Of a stretch of 64,000 nt of DNA, positions 16,192 through 24,720 are shown in pieces. The position numbers and the translations under genes were made by a program. This DNA is from Nocardiopsis listeri NBRC 13360. GTDB taxonomy: Bacteria > Actinomycetota > Actinomycetes > Streptosporangiales > Streptosporangiaceae. Position 1 is the stretch's first letter; every line of letters begins with the position of its first letter. Under the pieces are notes generated by a model. It was not told the DNA's origin. It searched no databases and saw only the letters and a program-made list of their open reading frames with translations. Where the stretch lies: NCBI RefSeq assembly GCF_001570765.1, contig NZ_BCSH01000037.1, positions 1 to 64,000 on the forward strand. Direction: 5' to 3'.

Positions 16192-16691
16192 TTGCGCAGT
16201 TCCAGGACGGTTTTGCCGATACGGATGGGCTGACCCACCGTGATGGGCTGGGGGCGGTTCAGCTTCTGCTGGCCGAGGTAGGTGCCGTTGGTGGAGTTGA
16301 GGTCCTCGACGAACCAGCGGCCGCTTTCGGTGTAAACGCGCGCGTGCCGCCCCGACGCGTAGTCATCGGTGATGACCAACGTCGAATCGGGAGCGCGGCC
16401 GATGAGGATGGGTTGGGAGGACAGATTGACCGTCGTCCCCGTCAACGGGCCCTGGGTCACGGCCAGCACCGTGGGCTCGTTGCGCGATGCCCGTGAACGT
16501 CCCTGAGAGGAGGCAGAGGAAGGGGAACGACGCGGCGCGGGGCGCGGAGCCGATCGCGGCTTCTTCTTGCGGGACTTCCTCTTCGACTGTCCGAAGAGGT
16601 CCGTACTGATAACGCCGACCGCCATGAGGACGAACAGCCAAAGCACCGCGAGATACGCGATCTTGATCAATATGAGGGTCAAGTTGGACAT
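16188..16691 (-). CDS. fhaB: FHA-domain protein FhaB (FipA)
   Basis: A 167-residue protein with an N-terminal membrane helix (about 5-28; LILIKIAYLAVLWLFVLMAV), a basic Ser/Pro linker and a C-terminal FHA domain (about 85-165). Phosphothreonine-binding residues are visible: GRAPDSTLVITDDYASGRHA and LNSTNGTYLG. It recognises phosphorylated partners of PknA/PknB and, in mycobacteria, links to FtsZ and FtsQ. The start MSNLTLILIK was selected by family alignment. The stop overlaps the pstP start, so the two are coupled. Confidence 0.94.
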   Translation of the reverse strand: MSNLTLILIKIAYLAVLWLFVLMAVGVISTDLFGQSKRKSRKKKPRSAPRPAPRRSPSSASSQGRSRASRNEPTVLAVTQGPLTGTTVNLSSQPILIGRAPDSTLVITDDYASGRHARVYTESGRWFVEDLNSTNGTYLGQQKLNRPQPITVGQPIRIGKTVLELRK

Positions 16692-16984
16692 CGAACTGCT
16701 CTTCAGCCCCTGTCGTGCTTCGGCCGGGGTGGCGGTCATCGGCGCCGCCACCGTGTCTGCCCCACCTTCGGGTCGGTGAGTCCAGGTCGCTGTCCGCGAC
16801 CCAGAGCCGGCCGCGGCCATTTTGCCCGATCGGTCAGGTCTTCGCGGAGACTACCCTCCCGGCCGGATCCTCCGACAGTGGTTCCTTGTCGGCCCACCGC
16901 CGGACCCGAACCTTCAGATGCCGAAGCGAAGTGGTTGGTTGCGGTCCGGGAGGGACCGGAATCGGTGACCTGTCGGGGGAGCGG

Positions 16985-17749
16985 TCAGTCGCGGCGGAAG
17001 GTCATGGTGGTGCGCCCCAGACTGATCCGGGTACCGTCCACCAGCCGTGCCTGCCTGACCTGCTGCCCGTTGACGAAGGTTCCGTTCGTGGAACCCCTGT
17101 CCTCCAGGATGACCTCGTCGCCGTCCACGCGGATCTCCACGTGGTGACGGGAGACACCGTTGTCCACCAGGCGCAGGTCGCAGTCCGTGCCGCGCCCCAG
17201 CAGGGTCACCGGCGTGGTCAGTTCGAACGACTGCTGCATGCCCTGGCTGGCGATGTTGCCCTCGGCCGTCGCCCCACCGGGGGAGATCAGCAGACGAGGA
17301 CGACCCGTCTGGGGCTGCGCCGAGCCCGGAGCCGGATCGCCCACCGGCTGGCGGAGCTCACCGCCCTCCACCAGGCTCCCGCGAACGACACCGGAACGGA
17401 TCCGGAACCGCCCGGTCTTCAAACCCTCGTCCGAGCGGAACTGCACCCGTACCGGACCGACGAACGAGTAACCCTGTTCGGTGGCGTAGTCACGGGCCAG
17501 CTTCGACAGTTCCTGACCCAGGCTGTCGGCGTACACCTCCAGGCGTTCCTTGTCACTGGCCGACAACTCGACGATGAAGTCGTTCGGGACCAGTGTCCGA
17601 CCCTGGGCGACGATGGCGGCCCGTTCGTCCATCTCTCGTTGAACGGCGCTCGCGACCTCGACCGGCTGGAGCTCCGACTTGAAGGCCATCGCGAAGGTGC
17701 CTTCGATCATGCCCTCAAGCCTGCGCTCGAAGCGTTGGAGCACTCCCAC
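16985..17749 (-). CDS. fhaA: FHA and DUF3662 protein FhaA
   Basis: A 254-residue protein. The N-terminal DUF3662 domain (about 1-120) begins VGVLQRFERRLEGMIEG, as in other FhaA proteins. A shorter-than-mycobacterial linker follows, then an FHA domain (about 175-250; LLGRGTDCDLRLVDNGVSRH, STNGTFVNG). In mycobacteria FhaA binds phosphorylated MviN/MurJ and modulates peptidoglycan synthesis at poles. The GTG at 17749 was chosen because AAAGGGAGG lies 6 bases upstream and it matches the usual N-terminus; an ATG 24 bases earlier overlaps that site. It is the first gene of the kinase/wall operon, separated from fhaB by about 290 bp. It is divergent from tRNA-Leu. Confidence 0.94.
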   Translation of the reverse strand: MGVLQRFERRLEGMIEGTFAMAFKSELQPVEVASAVQREMDERAAIVAQGRTLVPNDFIVELSASDKERLEVYADSLGQELSKLARDYATEQGYSFVGPVRVQFRSDEGLKTGRFRIRSGVVRGSLVEGGELRQPVGDPAPGSAQPQTGRPRLLISPGGATAEGNIASQGMQQSFELTTPVTLLGRGTDCDLRLVDNGVSRHHVEIRVDGDEVILEDRGSTNGTFVNGQQVRQARLVDGTRISLGRTTMTFRRD

Positions 17750-17955
17750 GAGGTACCTCCCTTTGTACTCCACTCCGTATGTGTAGACGATCGTAACCGG
17801 GCCGAGGCGCCCCTGGTCTCAGGTGCACCCCCGTCAGTGGCGTTGGACGGCCAGGATCGGGGCCGTCCACAAACGATGTGCGAGCCGCCTCCAGCCCGTG
17901 CTAGTCTTTTTCTTGTCGCCAGGACGAACCGGAAGAACGTCGGATCACCTGGCAC

Positions 17956-17961
17956 TATAAT
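17956..17961 (+). promoter_or_regulatory. -10 element for tRNA-Leu
   Basis: A perfect TATAAT lies 14 bp before the tRNA 5' end, an unusually canonical -10 in this GC-rich DNA. I see no good -35. Confidence 0.5.
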
Positions 17962-17975
17962 TGGATAAGTCACTC

Positions 17976-18058
17976 GGGCGGGTGGCGGAACGGTAGACGC
18001 GCACGGTTCAGGTCCGTGTGTCCGAAAGGATGTGAGGGTTCAAATCCCTCCTCGCCCA
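17976..18058 (+). tRNA. tRNA-Leu (CAG)
   Basis: An 83-nt class II tRNA. The acceptor stem pairs GGGCGGG with CTCGCCC (one G-T). The anticodon stem CACGG/CCGTG encloses TTCAGGT, giving anticodon CAG. A variable arm follows, then T-arm GAGGGTTCAAATCCCTC. The discriminator is A and CCA is not encoded. Confidence 0.96.
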
Positions 18059-18068
18059 CTTGAATATA

Positions 18069-18109
18069 GACGACCCTGGAAGCAAGCTCGGCTTGCGACC
18101 GGGGTCGTC
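18069..18109 (+). terminator. Terminator after tRNA-Leu
   Basis: GACGACCCTGG pairs with CCGGGGTCGTC, followed by TTCGTCGT, 10 bases after the tRNA. Confidence 0.8.
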
Positions 18110-18698
18110 TTCGTCGTGTCCTCTGCGGTACGAGCTCCTGAACCTCCCGGTACGCCGCTCGGTCGCGGCCCTTGGCCGTCACCTCCTGTCGCGCTACACC
18201 CGATGGTGTCGATGGTGCTCATGGGGGCTCTTTTCGGGTGGGCCGTAATCGGGGGCAAGCGGTATCAACGATCTTGGATCGTTAGGTTCGGGGCAACCCG
18301 CCCTCCGGGGCCGGAACCGGTCACGGGGTGTGGATCAAGGTGGCACCGTCGAGGTCCCAGGTCTGAAGACCACCGCATATGACCGTTCTGAAATCCTTTG
18401 TTGTGGTGAGCGGGGTGGCGTCCGATAAGTGTCCTCCATCACTCTGAGAAAGTGCGTTCAAACGCCTCCGAGCGCTCCTGGTCCATTGAACGACGCCCGC
18501 TGAACGTGGTGATGCCGCACCCCACGGCCCTGTCGGCCCTGTCGCGGACCGGCTCGACCGTGGAGGACGACGTAACCCTCGGACGAGGCGGCGCGCGGGT
18601 GGGGGGAACCCCGGACCCCCGCTGGGTGAGCCGGTCGTAGGCCCACAGGTGCGAGGCGGTGGTTCCCCCCGGGAACGGGCCCAGGCGGGCTCCCCTCC
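18110..18698. other. Intergenic stretch, no gene seen
   Basis: I see no coding region with a plausible start and ribosome binding site between the tRNA-Leu terminator and the GH3 stop. Part of it is relatively AT-rich (around 18380-18470). No repeat or RNA fold is recognised. Confidence 0.5.
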
Positions 18699-21125
18699 TC
18701 AGGTACGTGGCGTCCGACCGAGGAGCGGTTCCACACGGGTGTCGCAGACGAGTCGACGCCGGTGGTCGACGACCCGGGTGGGGCCGGTCAGACGTACACG
18801 TACGGTGTGCCGAACGTCGGCGCTGGAAGCGGCCAGACCGAGGACGAGTTCCCCGGGGTCGACGACGCGTCGCAGGTCACGGCCGGTGTAGGCGGTCAGG
18901 TCGGCGGGAACGGTGAAGCGCACCGTCGATCCCTGTCCGGGTTCGAGGTCGACTCGGGCATAGCCGATCATGCGGCGCACCGGCTGCGTCACCTGGGCGA
19001 CCGGGTCGGACAGGTACAGCTGCACGACCTCGGAACCGGTCCGGGAGCCGGTGTTGTGGACGGTGCAGCCGACGGTCACCTCGCCGTCGGTGGCGACTTC
19101 GACCGCGGTCTCCGTGGCCGGAGCGCCCTCGACCTCGGGGGCGGTCCACTCGAAGTCCGTGTACGACAGGCCGTGCCCGAAGGGGTGGCGCGGGGTGGGA
19201 TCGACCGAACTCACCTGGCTCTTCCCGGCCAGCGGTGCCCCCAGGTAGGTGGCGGGCTGACCGCCGGGGTCCCGGGGGATCGACACGGGCAGGCGCCCAC
19301 CGGGCTCGACCCGACCGGAGAGCACCCCGGCGAGCGCGGGACCGCCCTCCTCCCCGGGAAGGAACGTCTGGACGACGGCGGCCAGACGGTCGGCCACCGG
19401 CCCCAGCACGTACGGGCGCCCGCTCGAGACCACCGCCACCACCGGGGTTCCGGTGTCGACGAGTGCTTCCAGGAGGTCCTGCTGGACCCCGGGCAGACGC
19501 AGGTCGGTGGCGTCGCATCCCTCCCCGGAGGTGCCGCGGCCGAACAGGTCGGAGCGATCTCCGAGGGCGACCACGCACACGCGCGCGGAGCGGGCCGCCT
19601 CCGTCGCCGCGTCGAATCCGTCCACCGAGTCGCCGTCCACCGAGCAACCCTCGGCGTGGGTGATCCGGTGCCCGGGCAGTTCGTCACGAAGCGCCGACGC
19701 CAGGGTGGGGATGGCGACCCCGGTCTCCGTGCCGGGGTGGCGGCGCCCCACGTGGGCGGGGAAGGAGTAGCAGCCCAGCATGGCGTCCTCGGTGTCCGCG
19801 AGCGGGCCGATCAGCGCCACGTCCGCGGCGCCGTGGTCTCCGGCCTCCGGCAACGGCAGGGCGGCGCCTGAGTTGTCGAGCAGCACCACGGACCGCTCCG
19901 CGAGCCGGCGGGCCAGCGCGCGGTGTTCGGTCGGGTCCAGATCGATGACCTCGTCCCCGTCCCCCTCCGGGGACCAATCCGGATCGAGCATGCCCAGCTC
20001 GCACTTTTGGCGCAGGACCCTTCGGGCGGCCCGGTCCACGGTCGCCTCGGGGACGCGGCCGGCGCGGATCTCCTCGACCAACAGGTCCCCGTAGCAGTGG
20101 ACGGTGGGCAGTTCGACGTCCACGCCCGCCGACAGGGCCAAGGAGCCCGCGTGCGCCGGGGACCCGGCGATCCCGTGCAGCTTGTGCAGGAAGTCGATCC
20201 CGAAGTAGTCGGCGACCACGGTCCCCTCGAAACCCCAGGTGTCCCGAAGGAGCCCGGTGAGCAGGCCTTCGTCCGCGGCGGCCGGCAGCCCGTCGTTGTC
20301 GTTGTAGGCGTGCATCACCGATCGGGCCCCACCGTCGCGGACCGCCATCTCGAACGGGGGCAGGATGACGTCGGCGAACTCGCGGGGGCCGATGGAGACC
20401 GGTGCCAGGTTGCGGCCCGAACGGGACGCCGAGTAGCCGGCGAAGTGCTTGAGGGTGGCCACGATCCCGCTGGACTGGAGTCCGCGGACGTAGGCGGTGG
20501 CGACCGTGCCGACCAGGTGGGGGTCCTCACCGATGGTCTCCTCGGTACGGCCCCAACGGGCGTCGCGCACCACGTCCAACACGGGCGCCAGTCCCTGGTG
20601 GGCGCCCACCGTGCGCATGCTCCGGCCGATCTGCGCGGCCATACGTTCGACCAGTGGTGGGTCGAAGGAGGCGCCCCAGGCCAGGGGCACGGGGTAGATC
20701 GTCGCGGTCCAGGCGGCGAATCCGGCCAGACACTCCTCGTGGGCCACGGCCGGGATGCCGAAGCGGTTGGCGGCCATGATCTCGCGTTGGCTGCGGGCCA
20801 GGGAGGCGCGACCCTCGACGGGGTCGACCGGTACGGTGCCGAACGGCCGGGTGAGCTGGCCGAGCCCGTCCTTGACGACCTCGTCCCAGGCGGGGGGTTC
20901 CTGGGACAGGTCGTGTTGGTGCGGGGCGACGGGCCCGCCGCCGGAGCTCGCCTGGACCCATACTCCGTACAGCTGGGAGACCTTCTCCTCGATGGTCATC
21001 GCGGACAAGAGTGACTCGACGCGCTCGTCGGTCGTCGCGGTGGGGTCCTGCCAGTGCTGGCCGGCCGGCACCGGCGGTGTGTCGGTGGGGCGGGCGGATG
21101 ACCTGGTCAAGGAGTGCCTTTCCAT
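18699..21125 (-). CDS. Glycoside hydrolase family 3 (beta-glucosidase/xylosidase)
   Basis: An 808-residue intracellular GH3 enzyme with no signal peptide. The N-terminal TIM-barrel domain shows GLAPVLDVVRDARWGRTEET, the KHFAGYSASRSGRNLAP segment and the nucleophile Asp in GTVVADYFGIDF (about residue 300). The alpha/beta-sandwich domain follows (VALIGPLADTEDAMLGCYSF, then a Glu/Asp-rich loop with GDRSDLFGRGTSGEG). A C-terminal fibronectin-III-like domain lies at about 690-795. It releases terminal glucose or xylose from oligosaccharides; GH3 sequence alone does not settle which. The start MERHSLTR is uncertain because no Shine-Dalgarno is evident. Two CGAAACTTTCG-type palindromes lie upstream, so sugar-responsive repression by a LacI-type regulator is likely. 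Confidence 0.9.
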   Translation of the reverse strand: MERHSLTRSSARPTDTPPVPAGQHWQDPTATTDERVESLLSAMTIEEKVSQLYGVWVQASSGGGPVAPHQHDLSQEPPAWDEVVKDGLGQLTRPFGTVPVDPVEGRASLARSQREIMAANRFGIPAVAHEECLAGFAAWTATIYPVPLAWGASFDPPLVERMAAQIGRSMRTVGAHQGLAPVLDVVRDARWGRTEETIGEDPHLVGTVATAYVRGLQSSGIVATLKHFAGYSASRSGRNLAPVSIGPREFADVILPPFEMAVRDGGARSVMHAYNDNDGLPAAADEGLLTGLLRDTWGFEGTVVADYFGIDFLHKLHGIAGSPAHAGSLALSAGVDVELPTVHCYGDLLVEEIRAGRVPEATVDRAARRVLRQKCELGMLDPDWSPEGDGDEVIDLDPTEHRALARRLAERSVVLLDNSGAALPLPEAGDHGAADVALIGPLADTEDAMLGCYSFPAHVGRRHPGTETGVAIPTLASALRDELPGHRITHAEGCSVDGDSVDGFDAATEAARSARVCVVALGDRSDLFGRGTSGEGCDATDLRLPGVQQDLLEALVDTGTPVVAVVSSGRPYVLGPVADRLAAVVQTFLPGEEGGPALAGVLSGRVEPGGRLPVSIPRDPGGQPATYLGAPLAGKSQVSSVDPTPRHPFGHGLSYTDFEWTAPEVEGAPATETAVEVATDGEVTVGCTVHNTGSRTGSEVVQLYLSDPVAQVTQPVRRMIGYARVDLEPGQGSTVRFTVPADLTAYTGRDLRRVVDPGELVLGLAASSADVRHTVRVRLTGPTRVVDHRRRLVCDTRVEPLLGRTPRT

Positions 21126-21163
21126 GGTGGGGACACGGGGCACGTCGGGGGGCCGGCATGCTC

Positions 21164-21174
21164 CGAAAGTTTCG
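21164..21174. promoter_or_regulatory. Palindromic operator 1 of GH3 gene
   Basis: CGAAAGTTTCG is an 11-bp palindrome 39 bp upstream of the GH3 start. It is extended by TTCGCGAAACTT, so AAGTTTCG (21167-21174) also pairs with CGAAACTT (21185-21192). The sites resemble LacI-type operators of actinobacterial xylan/beta-glucan genes as I remember them. Confidence 0.6.
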
Positions 21175-21335
21175 TAAATTTTCGCGAAACTTGTTGCCGG
21201 TGAATGTACGTTCACGTCCCCGCAGGGTCAACCCCCTTCGGAGGAGGGGCCACACTTTTCCGAGAAGCCCCGGCCGTCAAGCATCATCGGAGGTGGATGA
21301 GGCGAGGTCGGGGGAACCCGCGACCGACGGATTTC

Positions 21336-21346
21336 CGAAACTTTCG
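21336..21346. promoter_or_regulatory. Palindromic operator 2 of GH3 gene
   Basis: CGAAACTTTCG, within CCGAAACTTTCGG (21335-21347), is the exact reverse complement of the site at 21164-21174. Both lie in the 316-bp gap upstream of the GH3 gene, 172 bp apart, which would allow looping. Confidence 0.6.
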
Positions 21347-21371
21347 GTCAGACGGAACCACGCATGGAAAA

Positions 21372-21398
21372 GGGGCGGACCGGTGTTCGGTCCGCCCC
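21372..21398 (-). terminator. Terminator after SSI-like gene
   Basis: GGGGCGGACC and GGTCCGCCCC form a 10-bp stem downstream (minus strand) of the gene ending at 21443. Confidence 0.75.
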
Positions 21399-21431
21399 TT
21401 CGGAGCCTTCGGAGCCTTCGGAGCCTTCGGG
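21399..21431. repeat. 9-bp tandem repeat
   Basis: TTCGGAGCC is repeated three times, plus a partial fourth copy, directly beside the terminator and 12 bp from the stop of the SSI-like gene. It lies outside coding sequence. Confidence 0.8.
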
Positions 21432-21442
21432 TCAGTGGGGGA

Positions 21443-21976
21443 TCAGTGAGCGATCACGGTCTCGACGTCGCCGAAGCGTGCGATCTCACATCCGTTGCGC
21501 TTGTTGAACTCGGTGTCGATCTCGGTGTCCTCGATGTGACCGGTCACATGGGCCTCTTCGGGGCCACCGATCTGCATCGTGCACGCCATGTCGGAGGTGT
21601 CCATGGTGAACGGTTCGGTCCCGATCTCGTCGATCGTGGCGCAGGCGGCCTCGGGGTCGGGGTGGTCACCCCCGGCGGGCGAGCAGGTCAGTGTCCACGT
21701 GCCCTCCTCGAAGCCCTCCTGGACGGGCAGGTCGTCCTCACCGGACACCGAGGTCTCGATCACGAGCTCCACGGCGGCATCGCCACCGTCGGTGTCCTCG
21801 GCGTCCTCATCGTCTTCGTCGGTGGCGTCGGTCTCGGTCTCTTCGGGGGCTCCCGCGCCGGGGGTGGGTGCGTCCACCTCGGCGGGCTCGTTGCCGCAGG
21901 CCGTGATAAGCAGGCCAAGGGCTGCGAGAGCGGCGAGGCGGGTCGGCAGGGCCGTTGCGAAGGTGTGCGTACGCAT
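21443..21976 (-). CDS. Lipoprotein with subtilisin-inhibitor-like domain
   Basis: A 177-residue protein. A lipoprotein signal peptide ends in the lipobox LLITAC (Cys 27). A very acidic linker (about 40-68; ETETDATDEDDEDAEDTD) follows. The C-terminal 100 residues align with the Streptomyces subtilisin inhibitor family: TWTLTCSPAGGDHPDPEAAC is the SSI signature, and the second disulfide pair is the Cys of ACTMQ and the Cys of NGCEIARF. The reactive site reads Cys-Thr-Met-Gln, where SSI has Cys-Pro-Met-Val, so P1 is Met. SSI proteins are normally free secreted inhibitors. A lipid-anchored form would protect the cell surface from subtilisin-like proteases; that role is inference. Confidence 0.8.
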   Translation of the reverse strand: MRTHTFATALPTRLAALAALGLLITACGNEPAEVDAPTPGAGAPEETETDATDEDDEDAEDTDGGDAAVELVIETSVSGEDDLPVQEGFEEGTWTLTCSPAGGDHPDPEAACATIDEIGTEPFTMDTSDMACTMQIGGPEEAHVTGHIEDTEIDTEFNKRNGCEIARFGDVETVIAH

Positions 21977-22054
21977 ACCGATTCGACGGAGAGCCGGATC
22001 ACTCGGTTCCTCCGGTTCTCACATTCTTTGTACATACCTGACACAGGGGGTCAC

Positions 22055-22387
22055 ATGTTCGGTCGACAGGTCGCAGAGGTGCTGGTCGGCGAGGTACCCG
22101 AGGGCGGCTACCTCCTCGACGTCCGCGAGGACGACGAGTGGAACGCGGGGCACGCGCCGGACGCGGTGCACATCCCTCTCGGCGCACTGGGCGATCGTGT
22201 CGCCGAGGTGCCCAAGGACAAGAAGGTCTACGTCGTCTGCCGCGCGGGCGGGCGCTCGGCCCAGGCCACCATGGCGCTCAACCAGGCCGGCTGGGACGCG
22301 GTGAACGTGGCCGGCGGCATGCAGGCCTGGGAGCAGGCCGGACGGGACATGGAGACCGATTCGGACAGCGAGCCCCGGGTGATCTGA
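22055..22387 (+). CDS. Rhodanese-domain sulfurtransferase
   Basis: A 110-residue single-domain rhodanese. LLDVREDDEWNAGHAPDAVH (about 22-41) is the conserved N-terminal signature. The catalytic Cys lies in VYVVCRAGGRSAQA (about residue 63), and the domain ends in VNVAGGMQAWEQAG. The family transfers sulfane sulfur from a persulfide on that Cys, with no defined acceptor here. The ATG at 22055 was chosen because CAGGGGG lies about 5 bases upstream; longer in-frame starts run over the SSI-like gene on the opposite strand. A histidine kinase gene follows 67 bp later. Confidence 0.93.
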   Translation: MFGRQVAEVLVGEVPEGGYLLDVREDDEWNAGHAPDAVHIPLGALGDRVAEVPKDKKVYVVCRAGGRSAQATMALNQAGWDAVNVAGGMQAWEQAGRDMETDSDSEPRVI

Positions 22388-22454
22388 GCGCCGAATCCGG
22401 ACGGATTGCGCAAAGGTCTGCCACTCGGAGGCTCCTGAGTGGCACTATGACGAC

Positions 22455-24380
22455 GTGAGTTCCGAGCGCGCGCCCCTCAGCGCCGAAGCCATGCTCGCCT
22501 CTTCGGCGGACGCGGTCATCGGTATCGACGGCGAGCGCAGAGTCACCTTCTGGAATCCGGCGGCCGAACGGATGCTCGGCTGGTCCGCGGACGAGGTGAT
22601 CGGTGGTGAACTACCGATCGTCCCGCCGGAGTTGAGGCCCGAGCACGGCGCGGTGCTCGAACAGGTGCGCGCCGGAACCCCGTTGACCATCTTCAGCCGC
22701 AGGATGCGCCGGGACGGGACCGCCTTGGACGTGCGGGTCAGCACCGGGTGCGTGTACGACGATCAGGGCCGGCACACCGGGTGGGTGCTGGTCCTCTACC
22801 CCCGAGAGAAGGAATCCCAGGCGCAGACCTCGGCGATGGAACGCGCCCGCCTGGTCCGCCGGCTCACCGACGTCGTCGCCGACATCAACGCCGAGCTCAG
22901 TCTCAAGTCGGTCCTGGACCGGATCACCAGCAGCCTCACCGAGCTCACCGGCGCCGACGCCGGCGGGTTCGTGCTGTTGGAGGAGGACAAGGTGCGGCTG
23001 GTCAGCCTCACCCACCTGTCCGGCGAGTTGTACGGGTTCAGCGCCTCGCTGGAGACCAGCCTGTTCGGTGAGCTGTTGCGCAGCGGCAAGTCCGTGCTGT
23101 TGGCCAACAGCGACACCCGCAGCCTGGAGGACCTCATCTGGGCCGACCTGCCCGGACTCCACACCATCGCCCTGTGCGTGTCCAACGCCCAGGGGCGTCC
23201 CTATGGCGCGCTGTACGCCTTGTACAGCCGGCGCAAGGTCGGGCACGTGGAGCTGGAGTTGCTGGAACTCCTGGCGTCGCACGCCGGGGTGGCGATCGGC
23301 AACGCGATGGCCTATGAGGAACTCAAGTTGCAGCGGGCGCGGGAACAGGCGGTCGCGGACTCCAGCGCGGACGGAATCGCGGTGCTGGACATCAACGGCA
23401 AGGTCCGTAAGTGGAACCGTTCCGCGACAGAGCTCACCGGCTACACCTTCGAGGAGATGGAGGGCAAACACCCGCCCTTCCCGATCCCGGTGGCCCACGG
23501 TGACCCGGTCAAGCACAAGAACGAGGGCGGTCGCTGGCTGGAGATCCTCATGGCGAGGATCCCCAGCACCGACGAATGGGTGGTGGACTTCCGCGACATC
23601 ACGGCGCAGAAGGCCCTGGAGGAGGAACGCGAGTTCTTCCTGGCCAGCACAGGACACGAACTGCGGACCCCGGTCACGGTCATCCAGGGGTACGCGGCGA
23701 TGCTGTCCCGCAAGGGCGAACGGCTGGGACCGGCCGGGCGCCAAGAGGCCAGCGAGATCATCCTCGACCGGGCACGGGCACTGGCCAAGCTGGTGGAGCG
23801 GCTTCGGCTGGGCTCGGACGTGGCCAGCGGCGAGATGACCCTGGACCGGGTCCCGTTCGACCTGGTGGAACTGCTCGGCCAGTCGGTGGCGGCGTTCCGG
23901 CCGTTGGCCCAGGGCCAGGAACTGGTGCTGGACTCGGAGGGCCCGCTGTGCACCGTGGGCGATCCACTGGTCACCGGCATGGTCATGGACCAGCTGTTGG
24001 AGAACGCGCTGAAGTTCTCGCCCGATGGCGGCCTGGTGCGGGTCCACGTGGACGTGGACGAGGACACGCTCACGATCCACGTGGACGACGAGGGCGTCGG
24101 CATCGACCCCGGTGACGAGGAACAGATCTTCGAGCGGTTCTTCCAGAGCGGGGAGCGGGGCGACCGCCGAGGATACGGAGGGCTCGGTATCGGTCTGTAC
24201 ATCGTGCGCCAGCTGGTCCGGGAGCAGGGTGGTGAGGTGACCGCGCAGCGGTTGACCAAGGGCACCCGGATGCGGGTCACCGTTCCCAGGCATCGAGGCG
24301 AGGATCCCGGCCCGGACGTGGTCCTGTCCGAATCCCACGTCCCGGGGGAGGGCGAAGGGGTGTCCTCTGCCCGTGCCTAG
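22455..24380 (+). CDS. PAS-GAF-PAS sensor histidine kinase
   Basis: A 641-residue cytoplasmic kinase with no membrane helix. It has PAS (about 10-110; AVIGIDGERRVTFWNPAAERML), GAF (about 130-290; TGADAGGFVLLEEDKVRLVS), a second PAS (about 295-390; DGIAVLDINGKVRKWNRSA), then HisKA with the phospho-accepting His in STGHELRTPVTVI (about residue 401) and HATPase (N box LLENALKF, DDEGVGIDP, GYGGLGIGLYIV). It should autophosphorylate in response to a small molecule or redox signal bound by PAS or GAF. No response regulator is adjacent, so it is an orphan kinase. The GTG start sits 67 bp after the rhodanese stop. Confidence 0.93.
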   Translation: MSSERAPLSAEAMLASSADAVIGIDGERRVTFWNPAAERMLGWSADEVIGGELPIVPPELRPEHGAVLEQVRAGTPLTIFSRRMRRDGTALDVRVSTGCVYDDQGRHTGWVLVLYPREKESQAQTSAMERARLVRRLTDVVADINAELSLKSVLDRITSSLTELTGADAGGFVLLEEDKVRLVSLTHLSGELYGFSASLETSLFGELLRSGKSVLLANSDTRSLEDLIWADLPGLHTIALCVSNAQGRPYGALYALYSRRKVGHVELELLELLASHAGVAIGNAMAYEELKLQRAREQAVADSSADGIAVLDINGKVRKWNRSATELTGYTFEEMEGKHPPFPIPVAHGDPVKHKNEGGRWLEILMARIPSTDEWVVDFRDITAQKALEEEREFFLASTGHELRTPVTVIQGYAAMLSRKGERLGPAGRQEASEIILDRARALAKLVERLRLGSDVASGEMTLDRVPFDLVELLGQSVAAFRPLAQGQELVLDSEGPLCTVGDPLVTGMVMDQLLENALKFSPDGGLVRVHVDVDEDTLTIHVDDEGVGIDPGDEEQIFERFFQSGERGDRRGYGGLGIGLYIVRQLVREQGGEVTAQRLTKGTRMRVTVPRHRGEDPGPDVVLSESHVPGEGEGVSSARA

Positions 24381-24720
24381 GCAGTGTTCTTGAGAGCCTC
24401 CGCTAGCGCTTCGTCCCACCCGTCGCCCGCCACCACCCTCGACGGACGGCCTGACGGCGCCCGAACGGGTGACCCCCGTGGTTGACGAACAGAACCTAGA
24501 ACCCATGGGCACCAGTGCTCTCAGGAAACCCGAGAAACCCTGGAATTCAGATGATGAGGGGGCCGCACGCATCGTCGAGGGGCACGTGTCCGTAGTTTCA
24601 CCTCGGGATTGGTTTCCTCCCCGGGTGTTCGGGGCATTTCCACCCCTGGTGGAATTCGCCGGCATACAATGGGCGGGTTCCGGGCCGGCTGATAAGCACG
24701 AACGCGCAGGGACGAAAGCC
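24381..24720. other. Intergenic stretch before anti-sigma kinase
   Basis: There is no gene I can support. An in-frame upstream extension (from 24469) is open, but its codon use is weak and no ribosome binding site supports it. The sequence is comparatively AT-rich around 24530-24690, which suits a promoter. No defined motif is recognised. Confidence 0.45.
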
